This document shows, piece after piece, positions 46,757 through 57,381 of a stretch of 64,000 nucleotides of DNA. The notes beneath the pieces were generated by a model that made no database searches, was not told the origin of the DNA, and worked only from the letters and a program-made list of their open reading frames with translations. Position 1 is the stretch's first letter; the number at the start of each line of letters is the position of its first letter. Both the position numbers and the translations under genes were made by a program. Source of the DNA: Magnolia sinica (taxonomy: Eukaryota > Streptophyta > Magnoliopsida > Magnoliales > Magnoliaceae); the NCBI RefSeq assembly GCF_029962835.1, contig NC_080582.1, forward strand, positions 76,690,177-76,754,176, given 5' to 3'.

Positions 46757-47029
46757 CTCTAAAATTCACAACACGCGACGTTTCTTCGAAATGAACATAA
46801 ACCCACATCTTCTAGCAAGGGTATCGGATCAATGCGAGAGTCGCAGCATTAGAACCGCGGCGATGGCGCAGTTGCTAAGGTACAAGCTTTGAATCGAGCC
46901 GATGTTGGTATGCAGGACTCAGCTTAGGATCACGCACAAACGTCGGATACAGGTCAAGGGTTGTCGGAATTCGACCAGGAGGACCACGGAAGCCTACGAA
47001 ATGGTATGGACTAAGATACGGGTCTTACA
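46757..47029 (-). repeat. Truncated 5' LTR of the chromovirus
   Basis: Only the outer 273 bp of the LTR remain, matching 36700-36965 with clear similarity (CGCGACGTTTCTTC, CCCACATCTTCTAGCA, GTTGGTATGCAGGACTC, ACGGGTCTTACA). The inner border lies in AAATTC(A/T)CAACGCGCGACG. The outer border carries the intact ATATA target duplication. Confidence 0.9.
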
Positions 47030-47837
47030 ATATAAGCAACGAAAAAGGCCTGCATTGTCTAGGATCTAATTCCTATCGCATGATCCACCTGATAATTGGA
47101 TCTAATTCTTTTTTAAGATAATGCATTAAAATAATATGATGAAACAAATGAACAGTATCGATACAAAATACATTTATCAAGGTGGGTCCTAAAGTAAGGG
47201 CTGCATTGTCTTAGATTAGTCCTTGTCTCACTTAATCCTCTCTTCATAATTAGGGGTGTACACCAATCGAGTTGGCCTCAGCTCAACTTGGCTTGGCCAC
47301 TAGCTGACCCCAGGTCGAACTTAGCTTAGTTGGCTCGGTCCTCGAGCCTAACTGGCTAGCTCGGCTAGGTTCGATCAATGACTCGGGCCAGTTCAAGGAA
47401 AATTCGAGCCAAAATCAAGCCTATGTTACATTTTCACAAACACATGTGGTGCACTTTCAATTTCTCACTGTATGTAAAACATCAGCAATTGTTTACAAGT
47501 ATTTCATCAAACACCTTATAAGCAACATCAAAATCAAGGAAAAATGGAATTTTTTCATGTACACATACCTTCCTTGCCACTAGCCGACACTTCATTGAGT
47601 CATTTCATCAAACACTTAGTGAGCAACATCAATATCAAAGTAATCGAGTCACCGAACTAGTTCGTTTCGAGTTAGGGTTCGATCCAAGTCGAGTTGAGCT
47701 CGAACAAGCTCGAACTCCATTTAAAAATTTTTCGAGCTCAAAAAATTAGCTCGACTCCGCTCGAACTCAGCTTAGAACTGAGTCGAATCAAGCTTTTTCG
47801 AGTCGAGTCAAGCGAGCTAACCGAGTTAACTCGGTTC

Positions 47838-48389
47838 TGTTGCGCAACACGCCAACAATGCAGTGAACTGAGATCCAATCTTTGGTCACACCCACAAACG
47901 ATAAACAAGAAAAAATATAAGCTAGAAAAATAATCAAAGCATTCCAAACAAACCACAAGATAAGATATACGTGAAAAAACCCCAACAAGGGTAAAAAATC
48001 ACAGATGCAAACTTCCACTATGAAGAAAAATGAAGATTACAAGGCAATATACTAACCTCTCCCTTGGAAGTATAGAGAAAATCATTTGCCCATAGCGTAG
48101 AATTATTTCCCATGATACTTAGAAGAGCCCTAGGGACTCTTATTTATAGTTTAGGCAACTTCCTTTTCGCACCTCTATGAAAATCGACTCAAAAATTCGC
48201 AGTCCGCATCAAATTCGGAAACAAATCTGCGTAACCTCGACTGGTCGAGCATGGGCCTCGACCGGTCGAGTACTGCGAAACCCAAAAAATCAATGCTCGC
48301 TGGACTTTGAGTTGAGCCAATCCACGACTGGTTGAGTGGGCCACTTAACTGGTCGAGCGACCATCCAGATGTGGCTCCACATCTCAACA
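47838..48389 (-). repeat. 3' LTR of the minus-strand copia
   Basis: 552 bp. Carries CTCGACCGGTCGAG-type palindromes and, on the minus strand, a TATAAATA-type box near 48141-48148. It lacks about 40 bp of the U3 palindrome cluster present in the other LTR. Confidence 0.9.
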
Positions 48390-48399
48390 ATCTCCCACT

Positions 48400-49450
48400 T
48401 GGAGACACATCGCCATAAACATTCGTCTTCTTCATCCGGAGTGCACCATCTCCCCGCCTTCAAGCCTGAAGACTAATGAAAGCTGAACAGAGCTTCAGCT
48501 TCTCCCGTGTGACCGCCTTGGTCAGCATATCTGTAGGATTCTCACTTGTATGAATCTTCTCTAGAGCAATCGATCCATCTTCCAGTAACGAATGTATGAA
48601 GTGATATCTGATAGCAATATGCTTGATCCTTGAATGAAAAGCTGAATCTTAGCCAAGTGTATTGTACTTTAACTGTCACTTTACAACTTGCAATCTGTTT
48701 GCTTCTTACCCAACTCTTCCATGAAACCTTACATCCACACCATCTCCTTGCATGCTTCTGTAGCTGCAACATATTCTGTTTCTATCATACTGATAGATAC
48801 TATCTTCTATAACTGAGAGACCTAACTGACTGCAACACTACCTAGAGTAAAGACATAACTTGCAGTGTATCTTCTATTGTCGATATCTCCTGCCAAATCT
48901 GAATCTACGTAGCCTTGTAACTTGATTTCCAATCCACCATAGCACAGCCCTATATCCACAGTACCTACCAGGTATCTGAGGACCACTTCACAGCTTCCTA
49001 ATGTTCTTTCTCGGAGTTGTTCATGAACCTTCTAACAGCTCCCACTGCTTGAGCAATGTCTCGCCTCGTGCTCACCATAGCATACATGAGACTCCCAATA
49101 GCTGACGTGTATGGGACTTTAGCCATGTAGTCTCGTTCCTCCTACATCTTTGCACCTTCCTCCTTAGATAGCTTGAAGTGGTTGGCTAATGGAGTGTTAA
49201 CCGGCTTAGCACTTCCCATATTGAATCGATCAAGTACCTTGGTTATGTACTCTGCCTGTGACAAAACTAATTTCTTATTTTTTCTATCACGCTTTATCCT
49301 CATGCCTAAGATTTATTTTACAGCTCCTAAATCCTTCATGGCAAATTTTCTAGATAATTGTCTTTTGAGATTTGAGATGTCCTTCATGCTTGAATAGCCA
49401 CAAGCATATCATCAACGTACAGAAGAAGGATGATGTACGACGTATCAAAC
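48400..49450 (-). pseudogene. copia reverse transcriptase C-terminus and RNase H
   Basis: Minus strand: the catalytic box ILLLYVDDMLVA (about 49397-49440), then broken RNase H-region pieces ending near HSRIKHIAIRYHFI and IHTSENPTDMLTKAVTREKL just before the 3' LTR, which is the usual copia C-terminus. Several stops and frameshifts. Confidence 0.85.
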
Positions 49451-49542
49451 TTCTTCAAATAACAACAATGATCAACATGACATCTCCTGTAACCGTTTCC
49501 TGACATGACACTGTCGATCTTCTTGTACCACTACCTCGGGGC

Positions 49543-49806
49543 CTATTTCAAGCCATATAAACTCTTCTTCAGTCTGCACACCTTGTTCTCCTTTCCTAGT
49601 GCAACGTATCTTGTCAATTGATGCATATATATGTCTTTTTCAAGGTCCCCATAAAGAAAGGTTATCTTAACATCGAGCTGCTCTAGATGTAAGTCCTCTG
49701 TAGCCACCATACTCAAGACTATGCGAATCGTAGACATTTTCACCACTAGTGAAAATATTTCAGTGAAGTTGATACCTGCTTTTTGTTGAAACCCTTTTAC
49801 GACCAA
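49543..49806 (-). pseudogene. copia reverse transcriptase N-terminal half
   Basis: Minus strand: VVKGFQQKAGINFTEIFSLV, STIRIVLSMVATEDLHLEQL, DVKITFLYGDLEKDIYMHQL, CRLKKSLYGLK then a stop where Q(A/S)PRQW would follow. Standard copia RT wording (DVKTAFLHGDLEEEIYM). Confidence 0.93.
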
Positions 49807-50136
49807 TCTGGCCTTGTACCGTTTTGAACTATTGTGATCATCCTTAAGTCTATAAACCCACTTGTTATGAAGAGCTTTCTTACCCTAAGGTAAAGTGACT
49901 AGCTCCCATGTACGATTAAACTCAAGAGAATCTGTTTCATCATCCATGGCCTGCTCCCACTTAACCCGTATATCTGACTGTAATGCCTCTTCAAAACACT
50001 GTGGTTCACCATTATCTGTCAACAGTAGATAATGTAAAGAGGGTGACTATCGGACCGTGGGTCTCCTCTCCCGAGTAGACCTCCTCACAACTGATGTTTG
50101 TGGCTCTGCCTCATAATGCTCCTGTGCATAATCATC

Positions 50137-51140
50137 CTATGGCGCTGTAACACCCATATCCGGTAACTCTTCCAACTCTACGAATTCTTTCTCATCGGCC
50201 TTATTTTCTTGCACACTGTCCTTATGCATAACTTTTTTATTGAAGACTACATCTTTGCTTCTGATGATTTTCCTATTTTTTGTATCCCTAAACCTATAGT
50301 TAAAATCATGCTGCTCGTAACCTATAAACATGCACCTTCTGGACTTCGCATCCAGCTTATTTCTGTGCTCTGCATCAATGTGAACATATGAAGTGTAACC
50401 GAACACTCTGAGATGTACAAGGTTCACTTCTTTCTCAGTCCACATTTCTTCTGGTAGCCCACCATCCAATGATGCCGAGGGACTTCTATTGATGAGATAT
50501 GTGGCAGTATTCACAGCATCTACCTAAAAAGTCTTAGGCAACCCTGCATGCAACCTTATCTCCTAGCGCGCTCAAGGATGGTCCTGTTAATGCGCTCAGC
50601 CACACCGTTCTGCTGCGATGTCCCTGGAATCATTTTTTGGAGTTTAATTCCATTTACTGCACAATACTCCTCAAATTTCTTATCATAGTATTCTCCCCCA
50701 TTATCTGATCTGAGACATTTGACTGTTTTACCTATCTCATTTTCTACCATTACTTTTCACTTCTTAAATACATCAAATACATCAGATTTGTGCTTTAAGA
50801 AATAAATTCACAGTTTTCTACTAGCATCATCAATAAAGGAAACAAAATAATGTGAACCACCAAGAGATGATACATGTGTCGGTCCCCACACATCAGTGTG
50901 TACAAGCTCCAACAGATGGGTCTTTGGAGCGTGTCCTGTCTTCTTAAAACTTATCTTCTTCTGCTTGCCATACACACTGTCCACGCAGAATTCTAAGTCA
51001 ATAGACTTCAGCCCTGGTAGCTTCCCTTTTGACAATTGCACTTTCATCCATTTCTCACTCATATGTCCCAACCTCTGATGTCATAACTGCTCATTCACTC
51101 CAGTTGATGCGACTGCGAGTGAACTATACGATCCTGAAGT
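50137..51140 (-). pseudogene. copia integrase
   Basis: Minus strand: pre-integrase HQRLGHMSEKWMKVQLSKGK, then the core with all three catalytic residues visible: Asp in LVHTDVWGPTHV, Asp in CLRSDNGGEYYDKKF, Glu in QQNGVAERINRTILERARR. Then come a stop-containing stretch and VNLVHLRVFGYTSYVHIDAE...RRCMFIGYEQ. It inserts the cDNA in the genome. Stops between the pieces (for example after FIDDASRKL) inactivate it. Confidence 0.92.
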
Positions 51141-51199
51141 CACGTACAAAGTACCTTCCTTCTTGCCTTGAGATATCACCAAGGCACCTTTTGTGATCT

Positions 51200-52260
51200 T
51201 CTAAGAATCACTGGTGAATGTCGTCACATAACCGGTATCGGCCAACTGCGCCACTGAGATTAAGTTCCGTTTTAAACTTGGTATATGTATGACATCCTTT
51301 AATTTTAAAGTCGTTCCATCTTTCTGATTGACATGGACGTCTCCCTTTTCAATAATACTGCACGGCTTATCATTGCCTAGGTAGACTCTCCCAAAGTCAC
51401 CTAACACGTAATCCGCAGAACTTCCTTAAATGAGGTGGCATAAAACGAAGCACCTAAGTCTATAACCTAAGACTCATTCCTCACATCAAGAGACAAGATC
51501 AATGCCTCTGTGTCACTTTCCTTAGATAGATTCACTGAATCCTTCTTGCCTTGAGAGCTTCCTTCTTTTTTCTTGAGCACCCTGCAATCACGTTTCATGT
51601 GCCCCTTCCCACAATGTCAACACCCGTCTTTGTCTTTCGGTCCCTTGGACTTCTTCCTTGACTTAGAACGTATATGTTTATTGCCTCCTTTGTTCAGCGA
51701 TCTTCCTCTTCCTTCAACGTTTAGAGCATCTTCTGAATCCCCTGAAACTCCTGATGCCTTTCTTCTAGGTTCTTCGTTGAGAATTAAACCGGCCACATCA
51801 TCAAATTTCAACTTTGTCGACCCTAAAGAATTGCTCACAGCAATCACCAAGCCATCCCAACTGTCTGACAAACTGGACAAGATCAATAACACCCTGACCT
51901 CATCTTAAAAAATCATGCCAACGAATTCCAACTAGCTCATGACTGTATTGAACTCATTTAGATGTTCAGCCACGCTCCCATCATCTGACATCTTCATATT
52001 GAATAGTTGTTTCATAAGATGAACCTTGTTGGACATTGAGGGTTTTTCATACATGGTCGCTAGGACTTCTATTAATTCTTTTGTGATTTTCATCTTAGAT
52101 ATATTGAAGACGATGCTCGTAGACAAAGAGAGTCAGATCATTCCTAAAGCCTTCCAATCCAATAAAAATCATTCATCATCTGTCATCTTTTCTGGTTTCT
52201 TCTCTTTACCTCCTAGAGGAATATAGAGGTCCTTCTGATACAAATAATCCTCCATTTACA
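51200..52260 (-). pseudogene. copia gag and protease
   Basis: Minus strand: gag pieces SNKVHLMKQLFNMKMSDDGS, LSSLSDSWDGLVIAVSNSLG, VAGLILNEEPRRKASGVSGD, a damaged zinc knuckle (HCGKGHMKRDC, near 51590-51625), then the protease region VIDLGASFYATSF (usual VIDSGASFHAT, Ser to Leu) and LGNDKPCSIIEKGDVHV, DVIHIPSLKRNLISVAQLAD. Stops separate the pieces. Confidence 0.88.
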
Positions 52261-52362
52261 TCTTCAAAAGGTAAACTTTGAACCATCAAACTTCTCAATT
52301 CTAGTATTTCTTTCTTCCGTCATTGCTCCCAATAGAAGTAAACTAATAGCTCTGATACCAGT

Positions 52363-52953
52363 TGTTGCACAGCACGCCAACAACGCAGTGAACCAAGATC
52401 CAATCTCCAGTCTCACCCACAAACGATAAACAAGAAGAAATATAAGCTAGAAAAAGAATCAAAGTATTCTAAACAAACCACAAGATAAGATATATGTGGA
52501 AAAACCCCAATAAGGGTAAAAAACCACGGATACAAACTTCCACTATGAAAAAATGAAGATTATAAGGCAATATACTAACCTCCCCCTTGGAAGTACAGAG
52601 AAAATCCTTTGCTCACACCTTAGAATTATTTCCTATGATACCTAGAAAAGCCCTAGGGACCCCTATTTATAGTTTAGGCAACTTCTCTTTTGCACTTCCG
52701 TGAAAACTGACTCAAAAATTCGTAATCCGCATCAAATTCGGAAACGAATCTGCGTAACCTCGACTGATCGAGCAGGCTACTCGACCGGTCAAGCGGACCC
52801 TCGACTGGTCGAGCATGGGCCTCGATCGGTCGAGTACCACGGAACCTAAAAAATCAATGCTCACTGGACTTTAAGTCGAGTTAGTCTACGAGCAATCGAG
52901 TGGGCCACTCGACCGATCGAGCGACCGTCCAGATGTGGCTCCACATCTCAACA
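52363..52953 (-). repeat. 5' LTR of the minus-strand copia
   Basis: 591 bp; on the minus strand starts TGTTGAGATGTGGAGCC and ends CAACA. U3 carries at least six CTCGA(C/T)(C/T)(G/A)(G/A)TCGAG-type palindromes. TATAAATAGGG box at 52661-52671. Confidence 0.92.
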
Positions 52954-52958
52954 GGTTC

Positions 52959-53050
52959 GTGTACACCCCTATTCATAATATCGGTAACCAAGCTAACTCG
53001 ATTTGTGTACACCCCTATTCATAATATCGGTATAGTTAGCTTGGGCATTG
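52959..53050. repeat. 46-bp tandem duplication of the hAT element's right end
   Basis: GTGTACACCCCTATTCATAA, followed by TATCGGTA, occurs at 52959 and again at 53005. Both the terminal inverted repeat and the target duplication are copied, so either copy could mark the true end. Confidence 0.85.
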
Positions 53051-53985
53051 ATTGTTCGGATGTCCTACTAAGTGGATTAGGTGGTTTGCTGCACACTACT
53101 GACCTTGGTAGTGTGTTTATGTGGCAAATTTTTGTGGGCCACCATAATGTATGTGTTTTATCGACACTGAGAATTTATTCAACGAGATTAATTTAAGGCA
53201 TGCGCCCAAAATGAATCAAATCCAAATCTCAAGTAAACTACATCGCAAAAAGTAGTAAGTATTGAACACATAACGTTAAGGATTTGAATCAAGCTTGTAT
53301 GTATGTTTTCCTTTATTTAATTCTATACAACCTTATAAACAAGTTTGATGACAAATAAATATGATGGCAGTCTTAAGAAGGTTTTAATAGCAGACGTGTA
53401 TATGCCTCATTTTTTAACTCATACCTTAAAATAATATCAATATAATGAATGAACGATGTCAATATAAGACGTACATAATAGTGGGCCCACAAAACTTTTC
53501 TGCTCATGTTACTTCTCTTCGGATGGGGATATCGATCTTTTGCTGACAGAAATATTAGTTGTACCCTCGCGATGGTGCCTGTGCCCCCGAATAGATATTC
53601 CCGGCCCATGACATTGGAAACTTGGGGCCCACAAAGATTCCCGTGATAAATCCACTTTGTACATCAATTTTGCGTGACCACAGTACCACAGGAATCTAAA
53701 AGTCAGCAACAATTCCAAGATTCATGTGTGCCATACCACTCGAACTACGGAGACTAAACGCTCACCATTGGAAACTTTGTGGGGGCCACATAAGCTTTGT
53801 GTCAGGATGATATTTCTGTGTACGGTTTATGTGAGTGCTATTAACCCTATAAAAGGTTAGGATGGCATATAAATATCATGGTCAGCTCTAAGAAGGTTTC
53901 AATGGGAACGTTTCCATTCACATGGCCTCCTCACTGGAGTAGCCCACTTGAGTTTTGTTTCTGAATAATTTTTAGAATCCAATCT
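53051..53985. other. Intergenic, foldback-type fragments only
   Basis: Short GTGGGCCACC, GATGTATGTGTTTTATC and CCCTATAAAAGGTTAGGATGG segments. No gene recognised. Confidence 0.4.
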
Positions 53986-54334
53986 TATGCCTGTTTGTTA
54001 ACTCTGAAAAATAATACTTAAAGCGGAATTACGAAAATGCTCCGTATCAAGAGTGGTTTGTTAATGTTGAAATAAAAAAGCGCTAAGTGATTTTTCATTG
54101 AATTCTTTCCACGATAGGAGTGAAAGTGCTAAGTGATTTTTCATTGAATTCTTTCCACATTCCCTAGTAACTTGAATGCGGAATGTGCTCCACAAATTTT
54201 TCTATTTAAAAAAAAAAAAAAAAAAAAAGTTTGCTTCTAAAATTACCCCTTTTCAAATTACTAGGGAAATTTTTTCTCTTTAAATTATTTGCATGATAGA
54301 AAACCAACTTTTAACATGTGAAACTTTTTTATGC

Positions 54335-54760
54335 CTCAAGATGATTTATGTGTTTTATCCACAATGTCCATCAACTTGTCAGATCATTCTAGAGTATGAG
54401 CCCAAAAATGAGGTACGCAAGAAACTCAAGTGGACCACACTATAGAAATCAACAGAAATTGAATAAAACTATTGTTGAAACTTTTCTATAATCCAATGTA
54501 ATGTTTATTTCTCATATCAACTCTTCATAAGGTCACACATACCTTGATGAAAAAGGAAAAATACAAATTTTAACATGATCAGGGCCTTCTATGGCCCTAA
54601 GAAATTTTCAATGGTAGGCACCCAATTTTCACTATTTCCTACAATGTGGCCCACTTGAGCCTTATATCTACCTCATTTTTTATTTTATGCCCCCAAATGA
54701 TATGAAAAAGTGGATAGAGGCTGTGGATAAATCATGTACATCACTGTAAGCCCCATAAAG
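54335..54760. repeat. Foldback (MITE-like) repeat of the GTGGGCC family
   Basis: Left GATGATTTATGTGTTTTATC...TATGAGCCCAAAAATGAGG is mirrored on the right by CCTCATTTTTTATTTTATGC...GTGGATAAATCATGTACATC. The middle has the family's TGATC-AGGGCCTTCTATGG, CAATGGTAGGCACCCAA and TACAATGTGGCCCACTTGAG. Confidence 0.7.
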
Positions 54761-54926
54761 CCATTAACACGAGGTAGAAACTTCTACCGGAGCCTTTTGC
54801 ATGAAATTCGCATCCCATGCAGATTGGACATTCACTTTACCAGCCAATGGTGCAGACGGATTGCCACCAGCCTGTGGGTTCCACTAAGCTTGACCCTAAC
54901 CTACCACTCTTATGTGCTTCTTTAAG

Positions 54927-54980
54927 ACAACAATCAATAAATGTTTTTTTTTTTTGTCGAAAACATTTATTGATTGTTGT
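54927..54980. repeat. Perfect 20-bp inverted repeat (hairpin)
   Basis: ACAACAATCAATAAATGTTT at 54927-54946 and its exact complement at 54961-54980, separated by 14 bases rich in T. Confidence 0.95.
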
Positions 54981-55557
54981 GTGCCACCAGACGGATTTTG
55001 CGCATAGAACAAATTAATAATCGAGTTAAAGAAGTGTACGGGAAAAGAATTCAATCAAAAACAATTGAAGAATTTATGGGATTATCTGAAAGTACAGTAT
55101 ACTGCGTGGATTAAATTGATAAACATTATGGGACAGTTATAATGCATTGATGGTCCAATTCTTTTGGAGATGAATATTGAATCAGAGAATGATATGCCTG
55201 AAGTGGAAGGAGTATTTGGAGACTTTGAACAAACTATTATATCCAATATGCAAGAAGAAATTGCTGCCACACTTATACATGCAAATCATTAATTTTTTTA
55301 TCTGTTTTTTATGAATAATGATATTTTAATTTTCTATTAAGTACTTTAGTTTATTTGAATTAAATAGAATAATTTTATTTTCATTTAATAAAAAATAATT
55401 TCTTTATAATGTAAAACATTTCCTAATAGGAGATAGGGGCAAATGTGTCAAATTAACATATTTCAAACATTTCAAATGTTTGTTAATAAATTGGTTGTTT
55501 CAAATTCAGTACTTACTTTTCAAACTTGAGCCATAATTACCAAACAAGTTTTTTTAC

Positions 55558-55625
55558 TTCAGATTTCAGATTCAGCCTTCAGATTTTAGATTCAGGCTTC
55601 AGATTTTCGATTCAAGCTTTAGACT
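55558..55625. repeat. Short tandem repeat of CTTCAGATTTTAGATTCAGG
   Basis: About three and a half imperfect 20-22 bp units. Confidence 0.8.
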
Positions 55626-55940
55626 TCAGATATAACAAATGGGACCTTATTTTGATATTGCAAAACTGAGGGACGGAATGGATTTGTCACGGATATCCCT
55701 GTAGGCCTCACAGCTTCCAACAAAAAGGGAACATGAATATATTTGTGCCTGGGGCACAAGCAATCTACCGAAGCGGATTGCAACTGACCCCTACCTATAC
55801 GTAGCATGGAACGAGCTTATATGTGTGGGGCCACTATTATATATCTGTTTGTGCATGCAGTCCATACCTTTTCTTAGATCATGCTATGGTATGAACCCAA
55901 AAATAAGAAAGATCCCACTCTCTAGTAGACCACACCTAAG

Positions 55941-56526
55941 TAGGGGTGTACATCAAGTTGAACCAAGTCAAGCTGGCCTCAACTCAAGTTGGCTCGGCCA
56001 CTAGCTGACCTCAGCTTGAACTCGGCTCGGCTCGGCTCAGTCCTCGAGCCTGACTAGCCAGCTCGGCTCGATTCAGTCAACAGCCCGGGCCAGTTCAAGC
56101 TGAGTTCAAGTCAAGATTGAGTCAAGTTCACCATTGTAGCATTTTCACAAACACCCGGACTGCACCTTCAAAATCTCACTGTATTTGAGACAGCAGCAAT
56201 GGTTTTACAAGTATTTTAACAAACACTTTCTAGGCAACATAAAAATTAAGAAAAAAAAAAGGTGTTGGCTTCATATATATACCTTCCTTGCCACCAGCCA
56301 CACTTCTTTTAGTCATTTTATCAAGCATTTGGTGAGCAACATCAATATTAAAGTAACCGAGTCACCGAACTGGTTCAATTTGAGTTGGGGCCAGCTTGAA
56401 CTCAATTTCAAGATCAAAAAATCAGGTCAACTCGGCTCGAAGTCGGCTTCGAACCGAGTCGAATCGAGCTTTTTCGAGTCAAGTCAAGCAAGCTAACCGA
56501 GCTAGCTCAGTTGGCGTACACCTCTA
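55941..56526. mobile_element. Small non-autonomous hAT-like element
   Basis: 586 bp, starting TAGGGGTGTACATC and ending GCGTACACCTCTA, flanked by the perfect 8-bp duplication CACCTAAG (55933-55940, 56527-56534). The inside is rich in GGCTCGGCTCGG and CGAGTCAAGTCAAG repeats and parallels the element at 47251 (CTAGCTGACC(C/T)CAG, ACCTTCCTTGCCAC, GTCACCGAACT). No coding capacity. Confidence 0.9.
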
Positions 56527-56534
56527 CACCTAAG

Positions 56535-56969
56535 ATGACCCTTGCATTTAATGCAGTTTGCATTTAATGTAACTCAACCTTACTATTTGGTGTGGTCCAC
56601 TTGAGTGTTAGATCTAGCTCATTTTTGGGTTCATACCTTAAAATTATATTAGAAAAGGGATTGACGGCATGGATAAACAGATACATCACAGTGGACCCGA
56701 TATGTCCGTTCCTTGCTATCATTTGGGGGTCGGACGCAATCCGCTATGAGCCATCTACGTCCCATATGTGACGCACAGTAGGCGGCTTTTTCATTGGAGG
56801 AGAGTTTTGATACTCTGACAGTCTGATGGATGATACGCAAGCATTTAGAAATTGCATATGTGAAACACTGGTGAGTCAAATTGAGCTTGGCTTCTAGTTT
56901 AGATTCATCGTAAAACGTGACAGATTGGGTCCGCCGACATGTACGGAAATCAGTCTAAGTAGGGGCTTT
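56535..56969. other. Intergenic; partial foldback fragment, no gene
   Basis: 56580-56690 has the right half of a foldback copy (GTGTGGTCCACTTGAGTGTTA...GGCATGGATAAACAGATACA). The rest is unassigned. Confidence 0.4.
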
Positions 56970-57381
56970 GTGGGCCCACCATGATGTATGAGTTTTATCC
57001 ATGCCCTTCATCCATTTTTTCAGATAATTTTACCATATGAATCCAAAAATGGGACAGATCCAAGGCTCAAGTGGACCACACCAAATGAAGCAGTGGTGAT
57101 AATGACGCCCACTATCGAAGCCCTCCTAGGACCCACAATGATGTTTATTTAACATCAAACCTATTCATAAGTTCACACAAACCTAGATGAAGGGAAAACA
57201 CAAATGTCAGTTTGATCCCAAACTTCTATATGCCACTAGAAGCTTTTAAGGGTAGGCATTCAATCCCCATGATGTGGTCCAATTGAGCATTGGATTTGCC
57301 TCATTTTTGGGCTCATATCCTAAAATGATCAAGAAAAATTAGATGAAAAGCTAGATAAAACCTTCATCATGGTGGGCCCAC
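56970..57381. repeat. Foldback (MITE-like) repeat, best-preserved copy
   Basis: Left end GTGGGCCCACCATGATG, right end CATCATGGTGGGCCCAC: exact mirror ends, with imperfect inverted repeats of about 90 bp (CAAAAATGGGACAGATCC against GGATTTGCCTCATTTTTGGG). Interior motifs AAGTGGACCACACC, CCCTCCTAGGACCCA, TTTATTTAACATCAAACC, CAAACTTCTATATGCCAC recur in the other copies. No coding capacity. Confidence 0.8.

Larger units (their letters stand above)
20522..47029 (-). mobile_element. Ty3/gypsy chromovirus (Tekay-like) carrying two nested insertions
   Basis: Bounded by a perfect target duplication ATATA (20517-20521, 47030-47034). On the minus strand the order is truncated 5' LTR (47029-46757), gag zinc-knuckle region, protease, reverse transcriptase, RNase H, integrase, chromodomain-like tail, polypurine tract (36966-36978) and 3' LTR (36965-20522). 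Two insertions are nested in it: a CACTA element in the 3' LTR (21872-33841) and a solo LTR between RNase H and integrase (38464-44329). Its own DNA is about 8.7 kb. Many stops and frameshifts show it is dead. The C-terminal tail HNIFYVSMLRK...VIPLVKVQWGHHSVDKVSWK fits the chromodomain-bearing Tekay/Del group. Confidence 0.93.
47838..52953 (-). mobile_element. Ty1/copia LTR retrotransposon
   Basis: Left LTR 47838-48389 and right LTR 52363-52953 in minus orientation; perfect target duplication GGTTC (47833-47837, 52954-52958). Primer-binding site at 52349-52360 (minus strand TGGTATCAGAGC), polypurine tract AAGTGGGAGAT at 48390-48400. Gag, protease, integrase, reverse transcriptase and RNase H lie in copia order with scattered stops. 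It is nearly full length (5.1 kb) but no longer coding-competent. Confidence 0.95.
47251..52971. mobile_element. Small hAT-like element, split by a copia element
   Basis: Starts TAGGGGTGTACACC and ends GTGTACACCCCTA: a 13-bp terminal inverted repeat, flanked by the perfect 8-bp duplication TTCATAAT (47243-47250, 52972-52979), the hAT signature. Its own length is about 605 bp, with no transposase. The interior is rich in GAGCTCGGCTCG/CGAGTCGAGTCGA-like repeats, as in the related element at 55941. The copia at 47838-52953 landed 18 bp from its right end. Confidence 0.85.
53990..55555. mobile_element. Degenerate DNA-transposon relic (Harbinger- or hAT-like ends)
   Basis: The ends GCCTGTTTGTTAAC (left) and, read inward from the right, CTTGTTTGGTAATTATGG resemble the GCCTGTTTGGTAA termini of PIF/Harbinger-type or hAT plant elements. 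Inside, the plus strand near 55010-55290 has broken coding-like peptides (NRVKEVYGKRIQSKTIEEFM, and ENDMPEVEGVFGDFEQTIIS ending in a stop). It also holds a 46-bp tandem duplication (54082 and 54128), a poly-A run at 54210, a foldback repeat (54335-54760) and a 20-bp perfect hairpin (54927-54980). Family and limits are tentative. Confidence 0.3.
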
